This document shows, piece after piece, positions 18,954 through 27,361 of a stretch of 64,000 nucleotides of DNA (its first letter is position 1; every line of letters starts with the position of its first letter). The DNA comes from Microcella indica (lineage in GTDB: Bacteria > Actinomycetota > Actinomycetes > Actinomycetales > Microbacteriaceae), in NCBI RefSeq assembly GCF_013414345.1, contig NZ_CP058670.1:558001-622000 (forward strand). The letters run 5' to 3'. The notes beneath the pieces are model-generated. The model was not told where the DNA came from and searched no databases. It worked only from the letters and a program-made list of their open reading frames with translations. The position numbers and the translations under genes are program-made.

Positions 18954-19648
18954 GATCGAGCCTGCAGCTCGCCGTGTGCTCCCACTCGATCGAGCCCGAT
19001 GCGCACGACCACCTCGTTCACTATCTGTGCGAGTAGTGTCTCGCCCTCGGCCGCGGTCGCAGCACGCGGGTCGCCGAGCACGCCGTTCGGCGTGACCTCG
19101 CGCAGTCGGCCCTCACGCAGGTGCGGCAGCAGGTCGCTGATCGGCTCAGTCGCACCCACCACGTTGTCGAACGCGCCGACGCGAGCTGGATCGAGGTGCA
19201 GCATGAGCGAAGTCTCGGTGAGGCCTGCGTGCGCGTCGCCGTTCGGTGCCCCCAGCCCGAGCCACGCGACTTCATGGCCCTCGGCGCGCAGGGTCGGCAC
19301 GACCTCCCACAGCACGGGCGCATTGCCGCCGTGCCCCGCGATGAGCACCACCCGTGCCGCCCACGTGCGCGCCGAGCGCACGAGCTCGACGAGCAGCAGG
19401 CGCAGGGCATCCTGCCCGATCGAAAGCGTGCCCGCGAACCCCTGGTGCTCGCCACTCGACCCGTAGGCGAGCGCGGGCGCGACGACAGCGCCGAGCCGTT
19501 CTGCCGCCTCTCGCGCGACCGCCGCGGCGATGTCGGTATCGACCGAGAACGGCAGGTGCGGTCCGTGCTGTTCGGTCGAGCCGAGCGGCACGAGCAGTAG
19601 CGGCTCCATCGGCACCGACGGCCAGGCCGCCTCATCGAGTCGCGTCAC
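18950..19648 (-). CDS. mftE: Mycofactocin precursor peptidase MftE (creatininase family)
   Basis: 232 residues. A metal-dependent peptidase that frees the C-terminal Val-Tyr-derived moiety (AHDP) from the MftC-modified MftA peptide. Creatininase-fold metal ligands are visible: Glu and His in GSTEQHGPHLP, Asp in SVDTDIA, His in IAGHGGNAPV and Glu in LTETSLM. Start ATG at 19648, 30 bp after mftD; the stop overlaps mftF. No signal peptide. Confidence 0.93.
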   Translation of the reverse strand: MTRLDEAAWPSVPMEPLLLVPLGSTEQHGPHLPFSVDTDIAAAVAREAAERLGAVVAPALAYGSSGEHQGFAGTLSIGQDALRLLLVELVRSARTWAARVVLIAGHGGNAPVLWEVVPTLRAEGHEVAWLGLGAPNGDAHAGLTETSLMLHLDPARVGAFDNVVGATEPISDLLPHLREGRLREVTPNGVLGDPRAATAAEGETLLAQIVNEVVVRIGLDRVGAHGELQARS

Positions 19649-19678
19649 GACGCCACCGTATCGGGCGGCTGCGACGGC

Positions 19679-20851
19679 TCAGCGCTCTCGTTCGAAATCG
19701 TCGGGCACGTAGATGTCGTCGCGCTCGAGTTCGCTCAACGCGCCGCGGCCGAGGCCGAGCACGGCCGAGTCGATGCCGCCGCGCATGATGTCGAGCACGT
19801 TCTCGACGCCGGCCTGCCCGTTGGCCGCGAGGCCCCAGAGGTAGGCGCGCCCAATCATGACGGCCTTCGCCCCGAGCGCCACAGCTTTCACGACGTCGCC
19901 GCCGCGCCGAACGCCGCCGTCGAGCACGACCTCGACCTGGTCGCCGACAGCGTCGACAATGCCCGGCAGCATGCGGATCGGCGCCGGAATCGTGTCGAGG
20001 TTGTTGCCGCCGTGGTTCGAGACCGAGATGGTCGTCGCACCGATGTCGATGGCCCGCTTTGCGTCGTCGACGCGGCCGATGCCCTTGAGCATGAAGGGGC
20101 CGCCCCACTGCTCGCGCAACCATTGCACGTCGTCCCACGTCGGAGGCGGGGTCGACATCCACTCGCCGTACGCCCCGAAGAACGTGGGAGGCTCGCCGCC
20201 TGCTCGGGGCTTGAGGTTCGGCGCCTTGAGATCGGGAATCTTGAAGGTCTTCGCGAACGACCACAACCACGGGATGCGCGGCAGCGCGTGCGGGGCGAAG
20301 TTCATGGCGGCGCCGAGCGTGAGTCGCTCCGGAATCTGCGGACTGCCCCAGTCACGACCGTTCGAGAACGACCAGTCGAGCGTTGCGATGAGGCCCTTGG
20401 CGCCGGCCGCCTTGGCCCGCTCGATGCGGTGGATCATCTCGTCGCGCTCGCCGCTCCAGTAGACCTGGAAGAGAGTGTTGGCGTTCGCCGCGACGACGTC
20501 TTCGACCGGCTTCGACGCGAACGAGCTCAAGCCCATGATCGTTCCGCGGTTGGCCGCAGCGCGTGCCACCGCGACCTCGCCCTCGGGGTGCACCGCCTGC
20601 ACGCCGGTCGGCGAGATGATGACGGGCAGAGAGATGTCGATGCCCATGACCGAGGTCGACAGGTCGCGCACCGCGTGATGATCGGCAATGCGAGCGGCGA
20701 ACCCCAGCTCGCTGTACGCCGCAATGTTGTCGTCGAGAGAGACGCCTTTCTCCGAGCCGGCGATGAGGGCGGCATAGACGGGACCAGGCAGTCGCTTCTT
20801 GGCGCGACGTTGTGCTTCGGCGACGGTCTCGAACCAGGCGTTCCTACTCAT
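19679..20851 (-). CDS. mftD: Premycofactocin synthase MftD (FMN-dependent alpha-hydroxy-acid oxidase family)
   Basis: 390 residues. Oxidatively deaminates AHDP to the redox-active alpha-keto amide of premycofactocin. FMN-oxidase landmarks: DISLPVIISPTGVQAVHPEGE, AKGLIATLDWSFSNGRDWG (an extended mft-type segment), FMLKGIGRVDDAKRAIDIGA, the active-site ISVSNHGGNNLD and VVLDGGVRRGGDVVKAVALGAKAVMIGR. Start ATG at 20851 with AAGGAG upstream. It lies between the VWA gene (33 bp away) and mftE. Confidence 0.95.
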   Translation of the reverse strand: MSRNAWFETVAEAQRRAKKRLPGPVYAALIAGSEKGVSLDDNIAAYSELGFAARIADHHAVRDLSTSVMGIDISLPVIISPTGVQAVHPEGEVAVARAAANRGTIMGLSSFASKPVEDVVAANANTLFQVYWSGERDEMIHRIERAKAAGAKGLIATLDWSFSNGRDWGSPQIPERLTLGAAMNFAPHALPRIPWLWSFAKTFKIPDLKAPNLKPRAGGEPPTFFGAYGEWMSTPPPTWDDVQWLREQWGGPFMLKGIGRVDDAKRAIDIGATTISVSNHGGNNLDTIPAPIRMLPGIVDAVGDQVEVVLDGGVRRGGDVVKAVALGAKAVMIGRAYLWGLAANGQAGVENVLDIMRGGIDSAVLGLGRGALSELERDDIYVPDDFERER

Positions 20852-20884
20852 CGTGATTTCTCCTTGCAGTCATCGTGGGTGTGA

Positions 20885-21730
20885 TCAAGTCGTGAAGATG
20901 CGGGTCAGCGCGGTCGCGACATCGCGGTGGGTGAGCACGGTCTGCATCGCCCCTCGTCCGGCTCGGGTCAGTTCTCGGGCGAGCTCGAGGTCGTGCTCGC
21001 CGCTGAGATCCAACACCACATCGAGTCGCGGCAGCCGCGCTGCGATCGGGCGCGGGTCGGGCCCTGCGTTGTGCACGCAGTCGGAGAGCAGCAGCACCCG
21101 GGCGTCTTGCGCGGGCCGCTTGCGCAGCTCTTTCGCCGCGAGCTCGAGGGGGAATCCGACATTCGTCAGCCCTCGAGCAGGGATGCTCGTCAGCAAGTCG
21201 AGCAGCCGGTCGGAGCTCTGGTGCTGGCCAAAGGTCTGCAGCACGGCCGCGTCTGACCAGAATGCGATGAGCGCCAGGTCGTCGTTCGACAATTCTCCCG
21301 CAAGGGCGCCGACGATCGCGGCCGCGGTGCGGATGCGCTCGCCTTTCATCGATCCCGAGACATCGACGACGAGCACGAGTGCCCGGCGCGTGCGCACCCG
21401 CTCGCGCACGATGATGTCTTCGTCGTCGGGCACCGGCTTCTCGGCGAGCATCTCGATGGTCTTGTCGAGATCGATCTCGTCGCTGCCGCGCCGGTAGGGC
21501 ACACTGGCGAACGCCCCCGACCCCCGCTGCGAGCGCGAGTCTTTCTTCGGTCGCGGAATCATGAGACGCGAGGCGATCTGCCGCGCGAGCGCTCGCACCG
21601 CGGGGTCGAGCGTGCCCGACGCCTCGATCGGCACGAGTTCGGCGACCTCGTCGGTGAAGCCTTCGGCCGAGCCGCCCGGGCGCTGCTTCGCGTGCCCCGG
21701 TCGGCTTCCCGGCCGCGAGCGGAACACCAT
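20885..21730 (-). CDS. VWA-domain protein in the mycofactocin operon (start uncertain)
   Basis: 281 residues from the ATG at 21730. The von Willebrand A domain has MIDAS DVSGSMKG, then DDLALIAFWSDA, ARGLTNVGFPLELA and VLLLSDCVHNAG. Coding-like sequence clearly continues upstream (RKRSGQRSTTAARPLSRTPK) to 21872, where it is stopped by the TGA that ends the MoxR gene, in the same frame. No ATG, GTG or TTG occurs there: candidates are a CTG at 21863-21865, or the ATG overlapping the MoxR stop (21873-21875), which would need a +1 shift within four codons. VWA proteins paired with MoxR ATPases act as chaperones or metal-insertion factors for other enzymes; the client here is unknown. Confidence 0.8.
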   Translation of the reverse strand: MVFRSRPGSRPGHAKQRPGGSAEGFTDEVAELVPIEASGTLDPAVRALARQIASRLMIPRPKKDSRSQRGSGAFASVPYRRGSDEIDLDKTIEMLAEKPVPDDEDIIVRERVRTRRALVLVVDVSGSMKGERIRTAAAIVGALAGELSNDDLALIAFWSDAAVLQTFGQHQSSDRLLDLLTSIPARGLTNVGFPLELAAKELRKRPAQDARVLLLSDCVHNAGPDPRPIAARLPRLDVVLDLSGEHDLELARELTRAGRGAMQTVLTHRDVATALTRIFTT

Positions 21731-21871
21731 GCCCGCCCCGCCCTGCCCCGGCTCGAATACCGTCGGCTTCTGGTCGAGCTGCTTCGGGGTGCGCGAGAGC
21801 GGCCGCGCAGCCGTCGTCGACCTCTGACCCGAGCGCTTGCGTTGGATGGGCGAATCGAGGTGCAGTTCTCT

Positions 21872-22786
21872 TCATCCCGGCTTGGCCATCGCCGGCTCGA
21901 GCACGAAACGGTCTTCCCAAATCTCGCGGAGCACAGCCTCGGGCGTGATGTCGACGGCCTCATCAATGTGGATGCGACCCGACAGCGCGACAACCATGGC
22001 GTCGTAGACGAGCTCGGTGTACCGCTCGTGGTCGGAGCTTGCGATCGAGCGCAGGCCCGCGAGCTGCTCAGCGACGGCGACCAGGTCGATCGCGCCGCGC
22101 ACGCTCGAACCCTGTCTGATGTACGGATGCTCACGGGTTGCCCGGGTGACCGCGACCGCATCGCCCACGAGCCGGTCTGCGATCGCGGATGTCGGCTTCG
22201 CTCGCAATCGCACGATGCTCTCCTCCGCCGGAGCATCCTGATAGTCGACCGACAGTCGATTGAGACGGTCGGTGATCGACGACGACAGCTTTGTCGTACC
22301 GACGTTGTCGTAGGGGTTCATCGACGCGATGACCCGGAAGGTTGGCAGCGCCTCGATCATGCCGACGCGCGGTATCGCGAGGCGCCGATCGGCCATCGCC
22401 GTCAGCAGCGTGTTGAGGGTGTCGTCGGGGGCGCGGTTGAACTCCTCGATGTAGAGGAACCCGCCCGTCTGCATCGCCTCGGTAAGCGGGCCCGGCACGA
22501 AGTTGTCGGGCGAGTAGTCCTCGCGCAGCACGCGCGAAGGGTTGTGGTGCCCGACGAGCTTGGCTGGCGTCAGATCGGCGTTGCCCTCGACGAACATGAG
22601 CGGAATGCCCCATTCGTTGGTGATCGCCCGCAACATCGTCGTCTTGCTCGTGCCGGGGGGCCCTTCGAGCACGATGTCGCGTCCGGCCGCGACGGCCGCG
22701 AGCGTGAGTTCGATCTCACGCTCGCGGCCGACGAGGTGCCCGGCGACCCGGTCACGGCTCGCCGAGACGGTGGAGGCGTCGGTCAC
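21872..22786 (-). CDS. MoxR-type AAA+ ATPase
   Basis: 304 residues. AAA_3/AAA_5 family: Walker A LEGPPGTSKTTM, Walker B GGFLYIEEFNRAP, sensor-1 RVIASMNPYDN and arginine-finger region SITDRLNRLSVDY, followed by a small helical lid. The start overlaps the stop of the SDR upstream by 4 bp, and the VWA gene begins right at its stop, so MoxR and VWA are made together. In methylotrophs MoxR/VWA pairs serve assembly of PQQ-dependent methanol dehydrogenase. A parallel role for a mycofactocin enzyme is inference. Cytosolic. Confidence 0.9.
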   Translation of the reverse strand: MTDASTVSASRDRVAGHLVGREREIELTLAAVAAGRDIVLEGPPGTSKTTMLRAITNEWGIPLMFVEGNADLTPAKLVGHHNPSRVLREDYSPDNFVPGPLTEAMQTGGFLYIEEFNRAPDDTLNTLLTAMADRRLAIPRVGMIEALPTFRVIASMNPYDNVGTTKLSSSITDRLNRLSVDYQDAPAEESIVRLRAKPTSAIADRLVGDAVAVTRATREHPYIRQGSSVRGAIDLVAVAEQLAGLRSIASSDHERYTELVYDAMVVALSGRIHIDEAVDITPEAVLREIWEDRFVLEPAMAKPG

Positions 22787-23616
22787 TGAACCATCGATCC
22801 GGCGTCGACCGGCAACGTCACGCCCGTGATATATCGCGCCTCGTCGGATGCGAGGAACACCATCGCATTCGAGATATCGTACGGTTCGAGCATGTCGGCA
22901 CCCATGGGGTTCATCTGCTGTGCCACAGCAATGACATCATCAGCAGTCGGGTTTTCAAGGTCTGGCCGAAATACTCTGGCGAGGACATCGTTCATCACCA
23001 TGACGGTGTTGACCGTCCCCGGATGGACCGTGTTCACGCGAATTTGACTCGGTGCAAGCTCAAGCGCCAATGTCCGCATCAGTCCGACGAGAGCATGCTT
23101 CGACGCCACGTAGTGTGCGAAATTGGCAATCCCTGAGAGGCCAGCGACGGAACTCGTCATGATGATGGAGCCACCATTCGCGTTGTTCTTGAGGTGGGGG
23201 ATCGCCGCCTTCGCCGTGCGCCAGACGCCGGCCACATTGATGTTGAGAGTGTCCATGAAGATGTCGTCCTCCATGTCCTCGGCGAGCGACGGCGCCGTGA
23301 ACACACCTGCATTGCCGAGGACGACGTCGAGACGCCCGAGTTGGGCCACGCCGTCGTCAACCGCGGCCTTCACCCCCGCCCAATCGCGCACATCGGCCTT
23401 GGTCGCGATAATGCGCCGGTCGAGAGCCTCGACCTGTCTCACTGTCTCGTCCATGTCGGCCTGCGTCGCCGGTCCCGATGCCGAGCCTTTGATTTCATCC
23501 AAGACATCGAAGCCGATCACATCGGCCCCCTCCTCAGCGAACCGCAGCGCATGGCTGCGGCCTTGACTGCGAGCGACGCCCGAGATGAGAACTACTTTTC
23601 CGTCCAACCGTCCCAT
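22783..23616 (-). CDS. Mycofactocin-dependent SDR oxidoreductase, copy 1
   Basis: 277 residues. NAD-binding Rossmann start VVLISGVARSQGRSHALRF, the mycofactocin-type insertion after the second strand (QVEALDRRIIATKADVRD), catalytic Ser in IIMTSSVAG and HYVASKHAL (Tyr-x3-Lys), and C-terminal ARYITGVTLPVDAG. The long insertion is typical of SDRs with non-exchangeable NAD that pass electrons to mycofactocin (carveol-dehydrogenase-like). Near twin of the protein at 23707-24540. Its visibly lower G+C than the mft genes suggests a separate origin. A hairpin with T-run lies between the two. Confidence 0.9.
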   Translation of the reverse strand: MGRLDGKVVLISGVARSQGRSHALRFAEEGADVIGFDVLDEIKGSASGPATQADMDETVRQVEALDRRIIATKADVRDWAGVKAAVDDGVAQLGRLDVVLGNAGVFTAPSLAEDMEDDIFMDTLNINVAGVWRTAKAAIPHLKNNANGGSIIMTSSVAGLSGIANFAHYVASKHALVGLMRTLALELAPSQIRVNTVHPGTVNTVMVMNDVLARVFRPDLENPTADDVIAVAQQMNPMGADMLEPYDISNAMVFLASDEARYITGVTLPVDAGSMVQ

Positions 23617-23646
23617 GATGATCTCCTTGCTTTCGATTTGTGTGTG

Positions 23647-23686
23647 AAAAGCGCCCCGCCTAGCGAGGTTCTGCCGTGCGGGGCGC
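23647..23686 (-). terminator. Intrinsic terminator between two SDR genes
   Basis: On the minus strand GCGCCCCGC, an 18-base loop, then GCGGGGCGC followed by TTTT. It is positioned between the SDR at 23707-24540 and the SDR at 22783-23616, inside the mft operon. It may set a lower level for the MoxR, VWA and mftDEF genes, or mean these have their own promoter. Confidence 0.65.
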
Positions 23687-23706
23687 CGCGACGTCGGTGT
23701 CGCAAT

Positions 23707-24540
23707 CTACTTGACGAGCATTCCGGCATCGACGGGCAACGTGACGCCTGTGACGTAGCGCGCTTCGTCCGAGGCGAGCCAGACCATCGCGTTCGAGATG
23801 TCGACAGACTGAACCCAGCCCACGGGCAGAGCATTCATGACCTTGGCCGCCTCGAGGAAGTCGTCAACGCCGGGCTTGTCGAGATCGGGCCGGAAGAGCT
23901 TGAACGTGGCCTCGTTGTTGACCATGGGAGTGTCCACCGTTGTCGGATGGATGGAATTGACCCTGATCTTGTGAGGGGCCAGCTCGAGAGCGAGCGCTCG
24001 CATGAGGCCGACGACACCATGTTTCGCCGCGACATAGTGGCCGAGGTTTGCCAGGGCCGTTAGTCCAGCAGCGGAACTCGTCATGATGATCGATCCGCCA
24101 CGCTCACCAGTCTTGATATGAGGGATAGCCGCGGCGCACGTGCGCCAGACGCCGTTGAGGTTGATATCCACGAGATCCGTGAATGCCTCCTCGCTCAACG
24201 ATTCTGTCGGCCCCGTAAACGTCGACACTCCCGCGTTCGCCAGGACGACATCGAGTCGCCCAAGCTCGGCGACCCCGTCATCCACCGCTTTCTTGACTTG
24301 CTCCAGGCTGCGCACGTCGGCCTTCGTCGCGATGATGCGCCGATCGAGAGCTTCGACCGCGGCGACAGTCTCCTCCATATCAGCCTGTGTCGTGGGGTCG
24401 GACACAGACCCGGCAATCGGTTCGAGCACGTCGATACCGATGATGTCGGCGCCTTCCTCGGCGAACCGGATCGCGTGACTGCGACCCTGCCCCCGGGCGA
24501 CACCCGTGATGAAAACCACTTTTCCATCTAAACGCCCCAT
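23707..24540 (-). CDS. Mycofactocin-dependent SDR oxidoreductase, copy 2
   Basis: 277 residues, same length and order as copy 1: VVFITGVARGQGRSHAIRF, the insertion AVEALDRRIIATKADVRS, DVVLANAGVSTF, IIMTSSAAGL, HYVAAKHGVVGLM and ARYVTGVTLPVDAG. Oxidises an alcohol substrate (unknown; cyclic terpenols and other secondary alcohols are known for the group) using tightly held NAD and mycofactocin. GGAGAA lies just before the ATG. Copies 1 and 2 probably arose by tandem duplication. Confidence 0.9.
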   Translation of the reverse strand: MGRLDGKVVFITGVARGQGRSHAIRFAEEGADIIGIDVLEPIAGSVSDPTTQADMEETVAAVEALDRRIIATKADVRSLEQVKKAVDDGVAELGRLDVVLANAGVSTFTGPTESLSEEAFTDLVDINLNGVWRTCAAAIPHIKTGERGGSIIMTSSAAGLTALANLGHYVAAKHGVVGLMRALALELAPHKIRVNSIHPTTVDTPMVNNEATFKLFRPDLDKPGVDDFLEAAKVMNALPVGWVQSVDISNAMVWLASDEARYVTGVTLPVDAGMLVK

Positions 24541-24627
24541 TGCGTTCTCCGTTCTGTTTGGGTGCGGGTTTGCCGCACCTTGGTGTGCCGCGAACCGCGC
24601 GGCGCGGTGACGTCTGGTGTCGGGCGA

Positions 24628-25491
24628 CTAAGCGCGCACCGGTGACGCGTTTACGCCGGGAATGAGCAGGTGCCCGGCGTCGACCGGAAGGGTGACGCCC
24701 GTTACGGCGGAGGCCAGATCGGAGTTGAGGTACAGCGCGGCGTCGGCGATGCGCTGAGGGCTCAAGAAGCCGTTGCCCTTGAGGGCGTGGAAGTGGTAGC
24801 CCGCCTCGAGCATGTCGTCTTCGGTGCCTTCGCCGGCGGGTTTGCCCGACATCATGTCCCAGGCGCCTTGCCAGCTCGTCATCGGCGTCAAGATCGCGCC
24901 GGGGTGCACGGAGTTCACGCGGATGCCGTGGTTCGCGTACTCGAGCGCGAGTGTCTTCATGAGGCCGACGACGCCGAACTTCGACGAGCAGTAGTGCGCG
25001 TAGTTCGCGCCGGGCTCGATGCCGTTGATCGACGAGGTGATGACGATCGATCCGCCGCCCTGCTCCATCATGTGCGGCAGCACGGCCTTCGCCGACTTCC
25101 AGACCCCCGTGAGGTTGACGGCGATCATGTCATCCCACTGCTCATCGGTGAGCTCGTGGGCGGGGGCGAGCGAGAAGATGCCGGCGTTGGCGATCAAGAT
25201 GTCGATGCGGCCGAGACTCGCGATGCCCTCCGACACCGCTCGATCCAGATCGGCCTGCTTGCGCACGTCACCGACGACGGAGACGATGCGCCGGTCGAGA
25301 TCTTCGACCTGCCGCACGGTCTCGTCGAAGTCGGCCTGCTGCGCCATCGGGTAGGCGACCGACTCGATCTGGTCGAGGGTGTCGATGATGATGACGTCGG
25401 CGCCTTCCTTGGCGCACGTGATGGCGTGGGCGCGACCCTGGCCGCGCGAGCCGCCCGTGATGAGGGCGACTTTTCCGTCGAGCATTCCCAT
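24628..25491 (-). CDS. Mycofactocin-dependent SDR oxidoreductase, copy 3
   Basis: 287 residues. ALITGGSRGQGRAHAITCAKEG, the mycofactocin-type insertion QVEDLDRRIVSVVGDVRK, DILIANAGIFSLA, IVITSSINGIEPGANYAHYCSSKFGV (catalytic Ser and Tyr-x3-Lys) and SAVTGVTLPVDAG. Less related to copies 1 and 2 than they are to each other, and of the high G+C seen in mftC. GAAAGGA precedes the ATG. It sits directly behind mftC, so it is the likeliest original dehydrogenase of the locus (inference). Confidence 0.9.
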   Translation of the reverse strand: MGMLDGKVALITGGSRGQGRAHAITCAKEGADVIIIDTLDQIESVAYPMAQQADFDETVRQVEDLDRRIVSVVGDVRKQADLDRAVSEGIASLGRIDILIANAGIFSLAPAHELTDEQWDDMIAVNLTGVWKSAKAVLPHMMEQGGGSIVITSSINGIEPGANYAHYCSSKFGVVGLMKTLALEYANHGIRVNSVHPGAILTPMTSWQGAWDMMSGKPAGEGTEDDMLEAGYHFHALKGNGFLSPQRIADAALYLNSDLASAVTGVTLPVDAGHLLIPGVNASPVRA

Positions 25492-25609
25492 GAGATGTCC
25501 TTTCGGGTACGACTGAGAGCCACGCCGGCAGGCGAGCGGGCGTGGGTGAGGCGAGTGTGTGAGGCGCTGAGCGTGCTGGGTTCGAGCGTGGTCTCGGGTG
25601 CGGCGGCTC

Positions 25610-26914
25610 CTAGTGGTCGGTGCCGCAGGCGCAACCCGCGGCGGTCGTCGTCGGTGAAAACCCGGCGAGCGGGCTCTCGGCGCAGGCGTGCGCCGGGGGT
25701 GCGTCCGGTCGTCGGACGCTGAGAGTCAGGGGCACGGGGCCCGCCCCGCCGCGCGGCCGCGGCGGCGAAGTGCGGTGCGAGTGGTCGCCCGAGGGCTTCG
25801 GCAGAGCATCCTCGGCCCGCTCGGCCAGCAGCTGCTCACCGAAGCCGCGCACGCACTCGGGGTCGGGGCCGTCGATCGGCAGGCCCGTGAAGAACTTCGC
25901 CGCCATGCAGCCGCCGCGGCACGAGTCGTAGAACGAGCAGCTCGCGCACGCCCCGCCGCCCGTCGGCTCGCGCAGCCGCTGGAAGAGCTCGCTCTCCCGC
26001 CACACAGCCTCGAACCCGCCCGGCTCGCGGATGCTGCCGGCGAGGAACTCGTCGTGGATCGCGAAAGGACAGGCGTAGACATCGCCGATGGGATCGATGA
26101 GGCACACCACGCGGCCGGCACCGCACAGGTTGAGACCGGGCAGGGCGCTGCCGAAAGCCGACAGGTGGAAGAACGAGTCGCCCGTGAGCACTCCCTCTCC
26201 GTGGGCGACGAGCCAGTCGTACAGCTCGCGCTGCTGCTCGGGCAGGGGGTGCAGGTCGTCCCACACGTCCGCACCGCGGCCGCTCGGGCGCAGGCGCGTC
26301 AGCCGCAGCTGCGCGTCGAAGCGATCCGCGATGGCCTTGAACTCGTCGAGCTGCGGAATGTTCTCCCGTGTGCACACGACGGAGATCTTGAAGCCGCGGA
26401 AGCCCGCGTCGGCGAGGTTCTGCATCGCGCGCATGGCGGTGTCGTACGACCCGGGGCCCCGCACGTGGTCGTTGACCTCGGCGGTCGCACCGTCGAGGGA
26501 GATCTGCACGTCGACGTAGTCGCTCGCGGCGAGGCGCTGGGCGATCTCGGGGGTGAGCTTGATGCCGTTGGTGGAGAACTTCACGCCCACCTGGTGGTCG
26601 GTGGCGTAGTCGACGAGCTCCCAGAAGTCGCTGCGAACGGTCGGCTCGCCGCCGCCGATATTGACGTAGAAGACCTGCATGCGCTGCAACTCATCGATGA
26701 CGGCCTTGCACTCCTCCGTGGTGAGCTCGCGCGGGTCGCGCCGACCGGAGCTCGACAGACAGTGGCTGCAGGAGAGGTTGCAGGCGTACGTGAGCTCCCA
26801 GGTCAAGCAGATGGGAGCATCCAGACCGGCCTCGAAGTGGCCGATGAGGGTGCTCGAGGTGCGAGCGGGGGCGACCGGCGACGTCTGTACTGGCGATGGG
26901 GCGACGAGCGTCAT
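25610..26914 (-). CDS. mftC: Mycofactocin maturase MftC (radical SAM/SPASM)
   Basis: 434 residues. Decarboxylates the C-terminal Tyr of MftA and then forms the Val-Tyr lactam. The radical-SAM cluster motif is Cys45-x3-Cys49-x2-Cys52 (YACNLSCSHC), with NIGGGEPT (SAM binding) after it. The SPASM domain ligands occur in GRVVCLIDPIGDVYACPF and CASCSFYDSCRGGCMAAK, then DPEC. A tail of ~60 residues ends in a Cys-rich CACGTDH. The start overlaps the mftB stop by 4 bp. Two auxiliary Fe-S clusters are expected. Cytosolic. Confidence 0.97.
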   Translation of the reverse strand: MTLVAPSPVQTSPVAPARTSSTLIGHFEAGLDAPICLTWELTYACNLSCSHCLSSSGRRDPRELTTEECKAVIDELQRMQVFYVNIGGGEPTVRSDFWELVDYATDHQVGVKFSTNGIKLTPEIAQRLAASDYVDVQISLDGATAEVNDHVRGPGSYDTAMRAMQNLADAGFRGFKISVVCTRENIPQLDEFKAIADRFDAQLRLTRLRPSGRGADVWDDLHPLPEQQRELYDWLVAHGEGVLTGDSFFHLSAFGSALPGLNLCGAGRVVCLIDPIGDVYACPFAIHDEFLAGSIREPGGFEAVWRESELFQRLREPTGGGACASCSFYDSCRGGCMAAKFFTGLPIDGPDPECVRGFGEQLLAERAEDALPKPSGDHSHRTSPPRPRGGAGPVPLTLSVRRPDAPPAHACAESPLAGFSPTTTAAGCACGTDH

Positions 26915-27201
26915 GCCGCCACCTCGTTCGCGGGTCGGCTCTCGAGCATCGTCGAGTGCACTAGCGTCGCGACGGCGCGCCGGTAACGCTCAACCTGAGC
27001 ATCGGGCACGGCAGCCTCGGCGAGAGCCTGAGCCAGAGTGCGGGTGCCGTCGCAGGCCCTTACGGCATCGAGCAGCACGCGATCTTTGAGAAAGCTCAGC
27101 TGTCGGGTGCCGAAGTGGTACAGCAGGGCACCGAAGGGTTCGGGCCGAATCGAGACGCGAGGGTGAACTGTGAGTGTGGCGTCGAGCCTGATGGAGTCCA
27201 T
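26911..27201 (-). CDS. mftB: Mycofactocin precursor-binding chaperone MftB
   Basis: 96 residues from ATG at 27201 (MDSIRLDATLTVHPRVSIRP), a RiPP recognition element of the PqqD-like fold: PEPFGALLYHFGTRQLSFLKD forms the beta-hairpin that binds the MftA leader, and a C-terminal helical part follows. The same frame is open to 27270, but that extension only shadows mftA. It starts 7 bp after the mftA stop and overlaps mftC by 4 bp. Confidence 0.95.
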   Translation of the reverse strand: MDSIRLDATLTVHPRVSIRPEPFGALLYHFGTRQLSFLKDRVLLDAVRACDGTRTLAQALAEAAVPDAQVERYRRAVATLVHSTMLESRPANEVAA

Positions 27202-27208
27202 GAGGGGC

Positions 27209-27313
27209 TCAATACACCCCGCACATTCCATCGATCGAGACTTCTTCGACGAGCGATTCCTCGTCGACAAGTTCGTCGATCGGGGCCTCAGGTCGGTTGT
27301 CGGCGTGGCTCAT
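27209..27313 (-). CDS. mftA: Mycofactocin precursor peptide MftA
   Basis: 34 residues, beginning MSHADNRPEAP, acidic in the middle (DELVDEESLVEEVSIDG) and ending in the invariant core IDGMCGVY. The terminal Val-Tyr is the part modified by MftC and excised by MftE. GGAGGAG lies 7-8 nt before the ATG, a strong site fitting an abundantly made substrate. It is the first gene of the minus-strand operon and faces mftR across 104 bp. Confidence 0.97.
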   Translation of the reverse strand: MSHADNRPEAPIDELVDEESLVEEVSIDGMCGVY

Positions 27314-27361
27314 GGCATGCTCCTCCGCGTAGGGTTTCTGACATCGGTGTCGGATTCTCCC

